Source of the DNA: JALZKA01 sp963753385
Lineage (GTDB): Bacteria; Actinomycetota; Thermoleophilia; Solirubrobacterales; 70-9
Length of the DNA stretch: 64,000 nt
Assembly: GCA_963753385.1 (NCBI GenBank)
Contig: CAVWCC010000007.1
Coordinates: forward strand, 1-64,000
Direction of reading: 5' to 3'
In this document: positions 15,708 to 23,244 of the stretch, one piece after another
How positions within the stretch are numbered: the stretch's first letter is position 1
Layout: the number at the start of each line of letters is the position of its first letter
The notes under the pieces: model-generated
Told to the model about the DNA's origin: nothing
The model's input: only the letters and a program-made list of their open reading frames with translations
The model's database searches: none
Position numbers and translations under genes: made by a program

Positions 15708-16186
15708 CTCGGCCTCCTTTCGAATGTCATGGGAGCCGGTACCCGCGCGGCGTGGCCGGAAGCAAGCGATATTGGGAGACCGCCCAGGAGCTCAGCCTTC
15801 CTGTCCGGTCGCTTCGCTCGTAGCCGCCACCACTGGCTTTGACTCGGGCGAACCGCGCTGGCGTGGGTCGATCGTAAGAACTGCGAACGACCCAATCGCG
15901 AAGGACTCCGATTGCCAGTTCTGGAAGGTCGCCTCCCCGAAGTCCGAGGCGCCCATTACCGCTTAGGACGAAAAGCGGCTATTTCGCATTGCATGGAAAG
16001 CAGAACTCCTCCCAGCGCTGTAGCGGATGCTGCTCCGGGCGATGTCGCAGAAGCACGCGAAGATGTCCGAGCCAGGTCCGCGGGGTTGTCTCCCAAGGAA
16101 TCGGGTGTATCGTCGGTGTACGGAGAGGCTCTCGGCTAGGGCCCGGCAGGGTCCGGGCAATGTTCCCTTCAAGGAGGAAGGTCGAG
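15708..16186. other. Intergenic region with A-B repeat and a SnoaL start-like relic
   Basis: An A-B element lies at 15,959-16,004. About 35 nt later GGGCGATGTCGCAGAAGC (from 16,037) resembles the GGCGATGTCGCAGGAGAAC start of SnoaL genes, but the frame (MSQKHAKMSEPG) soon loses similarity. AAGGAGGAAGG before 16,187 is the RBS of the next gene. Nothing else is seen. Confidence 0.45.
15959..16004 (+). repeat. Dispersed A-B composite repeat
   Basis: A is CCGCTTA(GGACGA)AAAGCGG (15,959-15,978). B is CGCATT(GCATGG)AAAGCAG. Polarity is plus, pointing to the SnoaL-start relic downstream. Confidence 0.8.
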
Positions 16187-16612
16187 ATGGCTGTATCAGA
16201 TCAACTGGCCACGCTCTCCCAGCGCGCCAAGGAAGCCGAGGAGCATGCGGCCGCTGCGCGTGACAAGGCTGCGGCCGACATCGAAATGGACCGGGAGCAG
16301 GCGCGCGCGACGGCCGATGCCCAGGCTGAGCACCTTCGCGAGGCGGCGGACGAGGGCAAGGCGAAGATCTCCGATTGGTGGCACGACGTGCAAACCACCT
16401 GGGATCAGCATGTCGCAACGGTCCGCGAAAACATCGAGAGCAAGAAGGCCGAGCTTGACGCCGATCGAGCCGGGAGGAAGGCCGAGAACGCCGAAGACGA
16501 TGCGGCGTTTGCGATCGACTTCGCGGCTGCGGCGATCGTCGAAGCCGAGTACGCGGTGCTCGATGCGGAGCTGGCGAGGAAGCAGGCTGACGAGGTCGCA
16601 CTGAGCGCCTGA
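16187..16612 (+). CDS. Coiled-coil protein of unknown function
   Basis: 141 residues from ATG 16,187 (AAGGAGGAAGG upstream). The sequence is nearly all Ala, Glu, Lys, Asp and Arg in long helices: LSQRAKEAEEHAAAARDKAA, QARATADAQAEHLREAADEG, RENIESKKAELDADRAGRKA and AAIVEAEYAVLDAELARKQA. No membrane segment or signal is seen. Composition suggests an extended coiled coil, apolipoprotein- or LEA-like. Its place among stress-protein genes is the only functional hint. Confidence 0.65.
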   Translation: MAVSDQLATLSQRAKEAEEHAAAARDKAAADIEMDREQARATADAQAEHLREAADEGKAKISDWWHDVQTTWDQHVATVRENIESKKAELDADRAGRKAENAEDDAAFAIDFAAAAIVEAEYAVLDAELARKQADEVALSA

Positions 16613-16719
16613 AGCGGGCCACAGCCAAAGTCCTCGGAGTTAACGCCAGTTGCCCGCGCCCGGCAAAGCTAGGCCGTCGCTAGGGATCCCCGACCCGGGT
16701 GCGTTGATTCCTGCGAGGG

Positions 16720-17232
16720 CTAGTCCGAGGCAGGCGACAAGCTGCCACCCGGACCCGCGAGAGCGCGAACCTCCTTGGTCAGCGAGAGGATCTGCCTGGA
16801 CAGGTCGAGCAGCTCCTCGTTCTGCTTGTCCTCCTCCTGGACCGTTCTCCACTGCTGGTCGGCGATCACCTGGCGCCTGGCGTCGGCGCGGTTCTGGGAG
16901 ATCATCACGAAGGTCGAGAGGAAGATGGCCTCGAGCGAGACGATCATCGTCAGCAGTCCGAAGGGATAGTCCTCTAACCCGAAGCCGATCCAGCAGCCGA
17001 ACCAGAGGATGTGCAGATAGACGAACAGCATCGAGCCCGAGAAGGCGGTGATCTTGTCTGCAGCCCGGTTCTGCCTCGCCTCCGCGCGCGCCTTCTCGCG
17101 CTTCAGCAGGGCGGGATTGATCGGGGGCTCCAGCTTGGGCACGGGAATGAGGAAGTGGTGCAGCCGCCTGCCGAGCGTCTTGCCGTTGTGAGCCGGATCG
17201 GCAACCGCGTGTGATCGGTGATCGCTTGGCAT
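16720..17232 (-). CDS. DUF1003 membrane protein
   Basis: 170 residues. After a polar N-terminus come two transmembrane helices in the DUF1003 pattern: KITAFSGSMLFVYLHILWFG and PFGLLTMIVSLEAIFLSTFV. These are followed by the hallmark MISQNRADARRQVIADQQWR, which resembles the SQNRQ-x-ARD-x-ADxxY motif, and a coiled-coil tail (EELLDLSRQILSLTKEVRAL). DUF1003 proteins are small cyclotide- or stress-linked inner-membrane proteins of unknown mechanism. The start is preceded by AAGGAGTCC. Confidence 0.88.
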   Translation of the reverse strand: MPSDHRSHAVADPAHNGKTLGRRLHHFLIPVPKLEPPINPALLKREKARAEARQNRAADKITAFSGSMLFVYLHILWFGCWIGFGLEDYPFGLLTMIVSLEAIFLSTFVMISQNRADARRQVIADQQWRTVQEEDKQNEELLDLSRQILSLTKEVRALAGPGGSLSPASD

Positions 17233-17293
17233 CGGGACTCCTTCTCAGGTGGGGCTCAGAGCCTATTCCCGGCCTCTTCGGCCAGCAAAGCTG

Positions 17294-17313
17294 CCGCTTT
17301 GGACGAGATGCGT
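17294..17313 (+). repeat. Dispersed hairpin repeat, module A (right arm decayed)
   Basis: CCGCTTT(GGACGA)GATGCGT, in the spacer upstream of the DUF1003 gene. Confidence 0.65.
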
Positions 17314-17443
17314 GAATACCCCAACCTAGGCTCGGACCATGCGTCTCGACGCGCGCCCATCGCTCCATGACCACCGGCGAGTGCGCGGTTAGCGACGCGG
17401 CTTTCGGGCAATCGGGGCAGACGGGCTAAGAAGGGAGATCCAA

Positions 17444-17518
17444 ATGTCAATCGTGACCATCTTGATCATCGTCGTGCTTGTGTTGCTAGCGCTCTACCTC
17501 TTCCAGCGAGTGCGTTAG
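17444..17518 (+). CDS. 24-residue single-helix membrane peptide
   Basis: ATG 17,444 follows GAAGGGAGATCCAA. The product begins MSIVTILIIVVLVLLALYLF and ends QRVR: one transmembrane helix with a short basic cytosolic end, TAG at 17,516-17,518. It resembles the 19-residue peptide at 144-203. A module-A hairpin (17,568) lies 50 nt downstream. Too short for homology-based naming, but the RBS and composition argue for translation. Confidence 0.5.
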   Translation: MSIVTILIIVVLVLLALYLFQRVR

Positions 17519-17567
17519 ACACCTCCGAGCTCACACCTGCCGGGCTGCGGGCGGTAGCTCAGAAATA

Positions 17568-17587
17568 CCGCTTTGGACGAAAAGCGC
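17568..17587 (+). repeat. Dispersed hairpin repeat, module A
   Basis: CCGCTTT(GGACGA)AAAGCGC, preceded by CAGAAATA. It lies between the small peptide gene and the 3' end of the phosphatase gene. Confidence 0.8.
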
Positions 17588-17606
17588 TAGTTCTCCGGAC
17601 CGAAAC

Positions 17607-19265
17607 TCAGCCGACGAGCCGGCGTTCGAATACCCGCTGGAACGCGAACTCGTCGCTCGCCGACACGGTTTTGTCGAGGCGCAGCGCGGCCTCTTGCTGG
17701 CGCAGCTTCAGGGTCGCGATCTGGTTGTTGAACAGCGGGCCCTCGACGAAGCGCCAGCGTAGCCGCGGTTCGGGGACTCCGGCGAGCCGGGCGAGGCCGC
17801 GGCCGACCGCATGACCGAGCCTCGAGGCGGCGATCCGAATCGCACGCTTCTCGCTGTTGCCGAGGGGATTGCGCATCGGGGAGCAGACGGCCTGGTAGAC
17901 GGCGCTTGAGACCTCAGCCGAGCGTGGGAACGCGACCTCAGCCAGGTAGGCGTGATGGACGTCGCCCCCGAGGATCACGATCGACGCAGGCGCGTTTCCG
18001 CGCTTGCCCGAGCCGACCTCCTGCAGCAGGTTGGTGAGGCGATCGAATGAGATCCGGAAGGCTGCCCAGTGCTCCAGGTCGAGGGCCCGCCGCACGCGTT
18101 CCCCCATCCACTCGCCAAGGGGGCCCCAGGCGCCATCGCAGATCGCTTCGTTCCACGCCTCCAGGTAATGCATCCCAGGGCCGAGCAGGAACGGCAGCGA
18201 GCAGCCGATCACTAGGTGATCGAAGTCCCCGCTCGCGTGCTCGACGATCCAGTCCCATTCGTCGTCGTCGAAGATCGAGCGTCGCTCGGGCTCTAGGACG
18301 CGGCCTCCCCGCGAGTCCATCATTATCACCCGGGTCTTGCCGATGTCGCGGTAGCTGCTCCACCGCGCGCCTTCGGCCTCCCGGTCGGCTCGTGCCGCGT
18401 ACGCCCGCAGGATGGGGGTCGCGTCTCTATCGGCGGCGGTGACCGCCTCGTAGGTCTCGTCCTCGGCCAGCTCGCGCGGCGGGAGGTTGCCTATGTGCTG
18501 GTAGATCCAGTAGCTCATGAACCCGCCAACGATTCGCTCCTGCCACCACAGCTTTCGGCGCATGTCGGCGACCCAGGAGCGCGAGATATTCCAGTCGTCG
18601 TGCATGTCGTGGTCGTCGAAGATCATCGAGCTGGACACCGTCGAGAGCAGCCAGCGGATCGTCGGCTCGCCCCAGGCCTCGTGGTAGAGGCGGGTGTACT
18701 CCTCGAAATCGGCCACCTCGTCCACCGGGGCGTCGCCTTCCCCGCGGCGATCACCTCGACGCTCTTCGATGAACTCCTTCACCCTCGGCGACAGCTCGTC
18801 CGCGTAGACCTGATCGCCGAGCATCAGGATCGCCTCGGGGAAATCGCTGCGATCGCCGCGCAGCATCTGGCGAGCCAGGACGTAGAGCGCGTCCACCTCG
18901 CGTCCGCGCTCGTCCTCGTCCTTGGTCAGCGTGTAGGGGGGCTCGTGGGGCAAGGAAACGCGGCAGGAGGCGAAGACCAGGTCGATCTTGCCGCCCGGCT
19001 TCAGAGTCCCGATCGCACTCGGCGGGAAGTCCGAGTCCTCCGGCGGCCACATCGTCTCTCCGTCCAGCGCGACCTCGTACTCGCAGACGCCGCCTGGCTC
19101 GAGCCCGTCCACGCAGACCAGCGCGTAGTGATGGTCAGCGACCTCAAACGTCCGGGTCCGTGTGCCCAGGACCTGGATCTCGCAGGCGGCATCGGTCTCG
19201 ACCCAGACACTGGCCTCCGTATCGCTGACGTATCGGACCACGGGTCCAAGGACCAGTCGCGCCAT
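17607..19265 (-). CDS. PhoD-like metallophosphatase
   Basis: 552 residues. The N-terminal beta domain (residues 1-95) is fibronectin-like, as in PhoD proteins. The metallophosphatase core has FASCRVSLP (about 100), LMLGDQVYADEL (about 146-157), SMIFDDHDMHDDWN (about 215-228) and the His-rich IVILGGDVHHAYLAEV (about 440-455). These supply the Asp/His/Asn ligands for the Ca/Fe centre of PhoD alkaline phosphatases. No signal peptide is evident, so it may be cytosolic, unlike classical Tat-exported PhoD. The substrate would be a phosphate mono- or diester. The gene is monocistronic. Confidence 0.88.
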   Translation of the reverse strand: MARLVLGPVVRYVSDTEASVWVETDAACEIQVLGTRTRTFEVADHHYALVCVDGLEPGGVCEYEVALDGETMWPPEDSDFPPSAIGTLKPGGKIDLVFASCRVSLPHEPPYTLTKDEDERGREVDALYVLARQMLRGDRSDFPEAILMLGDQVYADELSPRVKEFIEERRGDRRGEGDAPVDEVADFEEYTRLYHEAWGEPTIRWLLSTVSSSMIFDDHDMHDDWNISRSWVADMRRKLWWQERIVGGFMSYWIYQHIGNLPPRELAEDETYEAVTAADRDATPILRAYAARADREAEGARWSSYRDIGKTRVIMMDSRGGRVLEPERRSIFDDDEWDWIVEHASGDFDHLVIGCSLPFLLGPGMHYLEAWNEAICDGAWGPLGEWMGERVRRALDLEHWAAFRISFDRLTNLLQEVGSGKRGNAPASIVILGGDVHHAYLAEVAFPRSAEVSSAVYQAVCSPMRNPLGNSEKRAIRIAASRLGHAVGRGLARLAGVPEPRLRWRFVEGPLFNNQIATLKLRQQEAALRLDKTVSASDEFAFQRVFERRLVG

Positions 19266-19307
19266 CGCCGATCAGGCTACCCGGGTTCAGCGGGCACTCT
19301 TAGCCGC

Positions 19308-19327
19308 GGAACGCATGGAAAGGGCAT
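19308..19327 (+). repeat. Decayed module B
   Basis: GGAACGCATGGAAAGGGC keeps the CATGGAAAG core but not the stem. It lies just upstream of the phosphatase start. Confidence 0.4.
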
Positions 19328-19366
19328 GCTGTCCGCTCACGAGACAGACCCGGCCTGGCGGGAGCC

Positions 19367-19669
19367 TCAATCCGAGCGTGCCAGCTTCTCGGCGACTTCC
19401 CCTGCCTCGCCAAGCTTCTCGACTAACCAGAAGCGGGAATGCTTCTTGACCACCGCCTCGACATCGTCGGCGACATGGTGGGGCGCGACCGCGAATCGGT
19501 TCGGCTCGGCACGGACCATCCTCCAGTCCTGGGGAGAGAGGGGGATGCGCTTCGCGCAGTCGTCGTCTCGCCAGCACTCACATCGAAAGCCGGTCGCCTC
19601 AGCACGGCCGCTGACCCACTCGGCCCGCCGCTCATTAAGGCTTCGCGACCAGGACTCGTTGTGCGCCAT
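19367..19669 (-). CDS. Conserved CEC-motif protein, copy 2
   Basis: 100 residues from ATG 19,669 (GGGAGGAACGC upstream; a longer frame to 19,942 lacks an RBS). It shares with the copies at 9937 and 22,791 the N-terminal NE-x-W/R-SLNERRAEWV helix, FRCECWRDDDCAKRIPL (CEC-x5-C), a WRMVRAEPNRFAVAPHHVAD segment, VEAVVKKHSRFWLVEK and a short acidic tail. The GHE of the other copies is HHV here. It may be a metal-binding cytosolic protein. Function unknown. Confidence 0.65.
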   Translation of the reverse strand: MAHNESWSRSLNERRAEWVSGRAEATGFRCECWRDDDCAKRIPLSPQDWRMVRAEPNRFAVAPHHVADDVEAVVKKHSRFWLVEKLGEAGEVAEKLARSD

Positions 19670-19733
19670 GCGTTCCTCCCGCGACGCGAAGGGGGGCTGG
19701 AAGGGGTCAGCCAAGGACTTCAGGCTAGCGCTA

Positions 19734-19862
19734 CTACTCCGACAGTCCGGCCGCTTCGAGGGCCTCGTCTCGAGTCGTGAATCCCTGGCCGGCCGAAATC
19801 GGCGACGAGCGGCCCTACTCCCGCAACCCGAGATAGAACGTCCAGAGCGCAGTGCCGACTGC
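19734..19862 (-). pseudogene. Remnants of SnoaL-like gene 3' ends
   Basis: On the minus strand, GFTTRDEALEAAGLSE followed by TAG (19,736-19,734) is a perfect SnoaL-family C-terminus with no gene body. Just upstream, another frame reads TALWTFYLGLRE and a stop, again a SnoaL-like end with an internal deletion (compare SALWTFRDGKV in the 33,414 copy). At least one, possibly two, SnoaL genes have decayed here. Confidence 0.6.
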
Positions 19863-19974
19863 CTACCGAGAGGCGTCAGCCCTTGTGCGCCCTGGATATG
19901 GGCCACCCCAAATGACCCGGGGCACTCGTCAGGTACCCACACAAGGCGCCCACTATCAGACAGGTGGACGAGGA

Positions 19975-20163
19975 GTGACGGGCTCGATGCTGCGCTCCCT
20001 ACTTCCTGAGCTTGGGCGAGACGAGGACGTCGCCACCCGGAACGAGGCTCTCGGCATCCTCAACCGTCTTATCCGAGACGGCAGGGTCGCTGCTGCGATG
20101 GCGCTTGAGAGGGCGCTGCGAAACGACGGCGCCGGGGAAGGCGACACCCTTGAGGAAAGCTAG
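19975..20163 (+). CDS. Small helical hypothetical protein
   Basis: 62 residues from GTG 19,975 (GACGAGGA overlaps the start) or 58 from ATG 19,987. It is helical: MLRSLLPELGRDEDVATRNE then ALGILNRLIRDGRVAAAMAL, with an acidic end. No membrane segment or known family. Moderate support only, from the coherent composition and codon use. Confidence 0.4.
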   Translation: MTGSMLRSLLPELGRDEDVATRNEALGILNRLIRDGRVAAAMALERALRNDGAGEGDTLEES

Positions 20164-20204
20164 GGCGCGACGTGAAGACACCTGCCCGGATCACAACCCC
20201 TAGG

Positions 20205-20246
20205 AACTCCGAAAAGAGCGCTTCTCTCCACGTTCTCCCGCGACAT
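20205..20246 (-). pseudogene. Remnant of a SnoaL-like gene 5' end
   Basis: ATGTCGCGGGAGAACGTGG (minus, from 20,246) encodes MSRENVERS, the SnoaL start, with an upstream GAGAGATTGCGC matching the GAGATACTGCG motif. Similarity stops after about 12 codons. Confidence 0.55.
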
Positions 20247-20268
20247 CATCTGCGCAATCTCTCGCGAT

Positions 20269-20345
20269 TCACGATTCGTGCTTCGGGATCGGCGCAGGCT
20301 CGGAGCCGGTGCCGTTGCATCGAGGGCACGGCTTGGGCCGCCGCT
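20269..20345 (-). pseudogene. Remnant of a CXXCXGXG zinc-finger gene
   Basis: The minus strand reads RRPKPCPRCNGTGSEPAPIP and then KHES and stop. It matches the C-terminal half of the small zinc-finger proteins at 23,903 and 27,654 (CPRC-x-GTGSEP). The first CXXCXGXG motif is missing. Confidence 0.55.
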
Positions 20346-20402
20346 CTCCCAGGGGACCCCGCAAGTCCCCAGACCGCCCCTCACGACGAACGTCAAACAG
20401 TT

Positions 20403-20422
20403 CCGCTTCTCGTCCAAACCGG
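20403..20422 (-). repeat. Dispersed hairpin repeat, module A (one arm decayed)
   Basis: Read on the plus strand: CCGCTTC(TCGTCC)AAACCGG, the reverse complement of the A loop GGACGA. Confidence 0.6.
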
Positions 20423-20466
20423 TAGCCACCCCATCGAGGAATCGGCCGGGGACACCACGCTAGGGC

Positions 20467-20937
20467 TTAGAACAGCGCTTCGCGGGCGGCGCGACGCCGA
20501 AGCGCCTCGAGGCGGCTGAATTGATTCCGCGCGCGCTCAGCGAGCCTTTCCACCTCTCTTGAAAGCCTCGCCGCGGCCGGCGCCTCGGCGAGCGCCTCCC
20601 ACAGGCCCTGCTTGCCGCGTACGCCGAGCATCAGTCCCTCGAGTTCGACCAGTCGGCTCAGTGGTGAGTAGGAAGTCCAGGTGCCGTTTCGCTTCAATCG
20701 GCCCAGCTTCTCGCCCAGCCAGCCGGCGGCATCCTTGCGTCGATCGGGCTTGACGCCGAGCGTGCTCATGATCTGCTCCAGGCTCAGCACGTCCTCCTCG
20801 ATCTCGGCGACGATCAATTCGAGCTCGGCCCCGTAGGCGCCACCACGGTTCGCGCGCGCCGCCCTCCGTGCGAGCTCGACGCCGGTCGTAGCCCCCGCGT
20901 GGTGGTCTTGCAGATAGACCCCGAGAAGCCGGATCAT
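20467..20937 (-). CDS. Helical protein of unknown function, duplicated (right copy, intact)
   Basis: 156 residues. Same protein as 14,749-15,234 but with the full C-terminus: REVERLAERARNQFSRLEAL and RRRAAREALF. The N-terminal block MIRLLGVYLQDHHAGATTGV is nearly identical to the left copy. Predicted all-helical, with an HH pair at residues 11-12 and acidic EEIEEDV-like segments. It starts 6 nt after the membrane protein gene at 20,944 and is probably co-transcribed with it. No family name recognised. Confidence 0.65.
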   Translation of the reverse strand: MIRLLGVYLQDHHAGATTGVELARRAARANRGGAYGAELELIVAEIEEDVLSLEQIMSTLGVKPDRRKDAAGWLGEKLGRLKRNGTWTSYSPLSRLVELEGLMLGVRGKQGLWEALAEAPAAARLSREVERLAERARNQFSRLEALRRRAAREALF

Positions 20938-21290
20938 TCGGGGTTAGGTCGCGTGATCCGGATCAGGGGGCTTCATGGCGCCGGGTCGTGGAGCGAGCTC
21001 GGGAGGCGACGGCTCGGCCGCACGTCCCGGCGAGCGCTCGCTCGCCTGATCGCCATCGGTCGTCGGCTCGCTTCTCGCCCGGTGAATGACGAACAACACC
21101 GCGAACCCGACGAAAACGAGGAAGAACGGCAAGAGGAACGGGATACTCCAGCCGAGCAGACGGGCCCCCGCCACGACTAGAGAAAGCAAGGAGAACTGGA
21201 GCCACATGCGATCGCGGCTACCCGATAGGGGCCGAGCTAACGGGAATCGCCATAGCGCACAAGGGGGCTGAGCGGCTCTGACGCCGTTGC
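20470..21290 (-). repeat. Inverted duplication, right copy (about 820 bp)
   Basis: Reverse-complement counterpart of 14,395-15,222. Similarity ends just past the stop of the 20,467 gene and about 85 bp upstream of the membrane protein start. Confidence 0.85.
20944..21207 (-). CDS. Small membrane protein, duplicated (right copy)
   Basis: 87 residues from ATG 21,207, the partner of 14,473-14,742. It starts MWLQFSLLSLVVAGARLLGW, has the second helix FLLPFFLVFVGFAVLFVI, and the same Pro/Glu-rich tail ending MKPPDPDHAT. The first helix is two residues shorter and carries an Arg in place of an aliphatic residue. It is followed 6 nt later by the 20,937 gene, as in the left copy. Confidence 0.65.
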   Translation of the reverse strand: MWLQFSLLSLVVAGARLLGWSIPFLLPFFLVFVGFAVLFVIHRARSEPTTDGDQASERSPGRAAEPSPPELAPRPGAMKPPDPDHAT

Positions 21291-21528
21291 GCATTACGGC
21301 GGCGATCGGCGAGCAGCCTGGCTCGATCACTACCTCCGGAGCGCTGGGAAGTCTTCGGTCCTGACTGCAGGGTCCGCATCGATCGCTTCAGGCTGAGCTG
21401 TCGACGTTCGCGAGTGTTACGTCCTGCCGCTCGGCGCAGAGTTCCGGGGGCGGCATCGGACTTGCGCTGCTTAGCCCGAGCTGCAAGGGGAAACCGCTGA
21501 TCGAAGGCTCGCGGTCACGGAGGATCGG
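21208..21528. other. Intergenic region
   Basis: The first 85 bp belong to the inverted duplication. I see no gene or repeat in 21,291-21,515. ACGGAGGATCGG just before 21,529 is the RBS of the next gene. Confidence 0.4.
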
Positions 21529-21906
21529 ATGGCACAGCAGAAAGCACGGACGAACGCGTCAAAGGACTCGAAGGGCACGAACTCGTCGGAATTGGATTCC
21601 ATCGCTCGGAAGGCGAAGACGCCGGCGATCGCCGGTGGTGCTGCGGTGGCGGGGCTGATCGGCGGAATCGCGCTCGCTCGTCGGGCGCCAGGCAAGAAGA
21701 TCCTTGGCGTTCGCCTTGGCGCCGGAACCGTAAGGGCGTCGGAGAGCCTGGCGGATGCTGCCAAGGACATCGGCGCGTTCGGCGAGCGCGTCGGAGAACT
21801 CGCGAACGAGATCCGGGTGGTCCGCGAGGGCGTTGCCGACCGGCACTCCCGCTCGCCGATTGAGGTCGTGCTCGAGGGACTGACGACTCGCCGCGGCAAG
21901 AACTGA
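21529..21906 (+). CDS. Glycine-zipper membrane-associated protein
   Basis: 125 residues. A polar basic N-terminus (MAQQKARTNASKDSKGTNSS) precedes one hydrophobic glycine-zipper segment, TPAIAGGAAVAGLIGGIAL, followed by a basic loop (ARRAPGKKILGVRLG) and helices (ASESLADAAKDIGAFGERVG). The layout (basic Ser/Lys tail, AxKAKTPxIAGG helix, GERV/YGQQ helix) matches the next gene and 10,282-10,956, so the three are paralogues. Function unknown; probably a small membrane-anchored stress protein. Confidence 0.65.
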   Translation: MAQQKARTNASKDSKGTNSSELDSIARKAKTPAIAGGAAVAGLIGGIALARRAPGKKILGVRLGAGTVRASESLADAAKDIGAFGERVGELANEIRVVREGVADRHSRSPIEVVLEGLTTRRGKN

Positions 21907-21934
21907 TGACTGATACGCACAAGTAAGGAGAGGT

Positions 21935-22414
21935 ATGGCAACCACGAAGACAACGAGCAAACGCTCGACGAGCCGCAACGGGTCACGGGCGACATCTTCG
22001 TCCGCGGGCAAGGGCTCGGCGTCAAAGCGATCCACGCGCAATTCGAGCACGAACAGCCGGAGCAAGAAGCGCTCCACATCGAGTTCGCAGAACAAGAGAA
22101 ACGTCGAGGCGATCAAGGACACGGCGGTAGAGCAGACGAAGAGCGCGGGGGCGACGATCGCCGATGCCGCGGGAAAGGCCAAGACTCCGCTGATCGCGGG
22201 AGGCACGGCCTTGCTGGGTGTGGCGGCTGGAGCCGTTATCAACGGCCGGCTCTCCGGCAAGTCGAGGAACCCCATCAAGCGTATGCGCGGGGCGTCGATG
22301 CCGAAGCTCGACCTGGACACGGTCAAGATGGCTGCGGATCGGGTCAGCGCCTACGGCCAGCAGGCTTCCGACATCGCGGCCGCCGTCGAGAAGACGCGAA
22401 AGAAGAACGGATAA
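21935..22414 (+). CDS. Lys/Ser-rich glycine-zipper protein, copy 2 (intact)
   Basis: 159 residues from ATG 21,935 (AAGGAGAGGT upstream). The first 65 residues are a low-complexity Ser/Thr/Lys/Arg/Asn tail (MATTKTTSKRSTSRNGSRAT onward) resembling histone-H1-like DNA-binding tails. Then come EAIKDTAVEQTKSAGATIAD, the glycine-rich hydrophobic TPLIAGGTALLGVAAGAVIN, and LDLDTVKMAADRVSAYGQQ. The tail may bind DNA or cell-wall polymers while the hydrophobic helix anchors it. It shares its last 50 residues with the broken gene at 10,282-10,956. It lies 28 nt after its paralogue and is probably co-transcribed. Confidence 0.7.
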   Translation: MATTKTTSKRSTSRNGSRATSSSAGKGSASKRSTRNSSTNSRSKKRSTSSSQNKRNVEAIKDTAVEQTKSAGATIADAAGKAKTPLIAGGTALLGVAAGAVINGRLSGKSRNPIKRMRGASMPKLDLDTVKMAADRVSAYGQQASDIAAAVEKTRKKNG

Positions 22415-22451
22415 CGGGAGGGGCGCTGGGGCGGCGGACAGCGGAGGAACG

Positions 22452-22480
22452 TTGAGGCTCGCAGACAACGCGAGCCTCAA
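22452..22480 (+). terminator. Hairpin after the glycine-zipper gene pair
   Basis: TTGAGGCTCGC (22,452-22,462), 7-nt loop, GCGAGCCTCAA (22,470-22,480): a perfect 11-bp stem 38 nt after the stop. No long U-tract. Confidence 0.6.
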
Positions 22481-22514
22481 TGGCGCTCTCTCAGCCGAGC
22501 AGGGGGTGTAAGCG

Positions 22515-22643
22515 ATGTTCGTGATCTGGAAGCGATCTGGCGAGGGCACGCAGGTGGGCTTCATGCCCGGCTGCCTTGTCTGGTCGATTGTGCTCTCGAT
22601 CGCGCTCACCATCTTGGTGAACATGCTGATCAGATTGTTCTGA
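22515..22643 (+). CDS. 42-residue single-pass membrane protein
   Basis: ATG 22,515 to TGA 22,641-22,643. The product starts MFVIWKRSGEGTQVGFMPGC and continues LVWSIVLSIALTILVNMLIR then LF. A polar N-terminus with a PGC motif precedes one transmembrane helix. Upstream AGGGGGTGTAAGCG serves as RBS. The polished hydrophobic helix and the terminator hairpin downstream support it as a real gene. No family name recognised. Confidence 0.55.
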   Translation: MFVIWKRSGEGTQVGFMPGCLVWSIVLSIALTILVNMLIRLF

Positions 22644-22714
22644 GTAGGCAGGGAACGTTCTGGCGGGCATCCCCTGATCAGAGGGTGCCGAGCTCGAACG
22701 TTTCCACGACTTGG

Positions 22715-22739
22715 CGGGCCACCGTTCGGGTGGCCCGCT
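22715..22739 (+). terminator. GC-rich hairpin terminator
   Basis: GCGGGCCACC-GTTCG-GGTGGCCCGC, a perfect 10-bp stem followed by TGTCGTTC, between the 42-residue protein gene and the CEC gene. Confidence 0.65.
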
Positions 22740-22790
22740 GTCGTTCGGCCCGCTCTTGCCTCCCGACTGCTTGCGATTTAGACTCGCTTC

Positions 22791-23123
22791 ATGGCGACTG
22801 ACCGTGAGGAGCGCTTGGCGCAGAACGAGGCGCTGTTCCGAGTCGCGAACGAGAGAATGGCCGACTGGGAGGAAAGCCACGCCGAGGACTCGGCGGAGTC
22901 TTACTTTTGCGAATGCGCCGACCCGGAGTGCCGGGAAAAGGTGTCGCTTCGGAGGTCGGAGTACGAAAGCGTGCGCTCCAATCCACGCCACTTCTTCATC
23001 GTCGTCGGCCATGAGATTCGCGACGTGGAGACGGTGATTGAGACCCATCGCGACTGGTGCGTGGTCGAGAAGGACCCCAGCGTGAGCGATCTTCTCAAGG
23101 CGTCCGATCCTCGCCGGCAATAG
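22791..23123 (+). CDS. Conserved CEC-motif protein, copy 3
   Basis: 110 residues. The order of motifs is the same as in the 9937 copy: REERLAQNEALFRVANERM, YFCECADPECREKVSL (CEC-x4-C), YESVRSNPRHFFIVVGHEIR and DVETVIETHRDWCVVEKDPS. About half of positions agree with copy 1. A fourth Cys (WCVV) is private to this copy. It is a soluble small protein with a plausible metal site (Cys3 plus His of GHE). It lies immediately downstream of a terminator and upstream of an A-B repeat. Confidence 0.7.
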   Translation: MATDREERLAQNEALFRVANERMADWEESHAEDSAESYFCECADPECREKVSLRRSEYESVRSNPRHFFIVVGHEIRDVETVIETHRDWCVVEKDPSVSDLLKASDPRRQ

Positions 23124-23190
23124 AGCCCCTTCTCCCAACGCCCTGAGCGTTCGCGGTCGGAGCCTCAGGGAAGCGTGGGCGAGCGTAGGG

Positions 23191-23244
23191 AACTTCTGCT
23201 TTCCATGCGAAAGCGCTTTAGCCGCTTTTCGTCCAAAGCGGCTA
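23191..23244 (-). repeat. Dispersed A-B composite repeat
   Basis: On the minus strand, A is TAGCCGCTTT(GGACGA)AAAAGCGGCTA (starting at 23,244 inside the TAG stop of the SnoaL remnant), then B with loop GCATGG, ending CAGAAGTT. Nearly full length. Confidence 0.85.
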
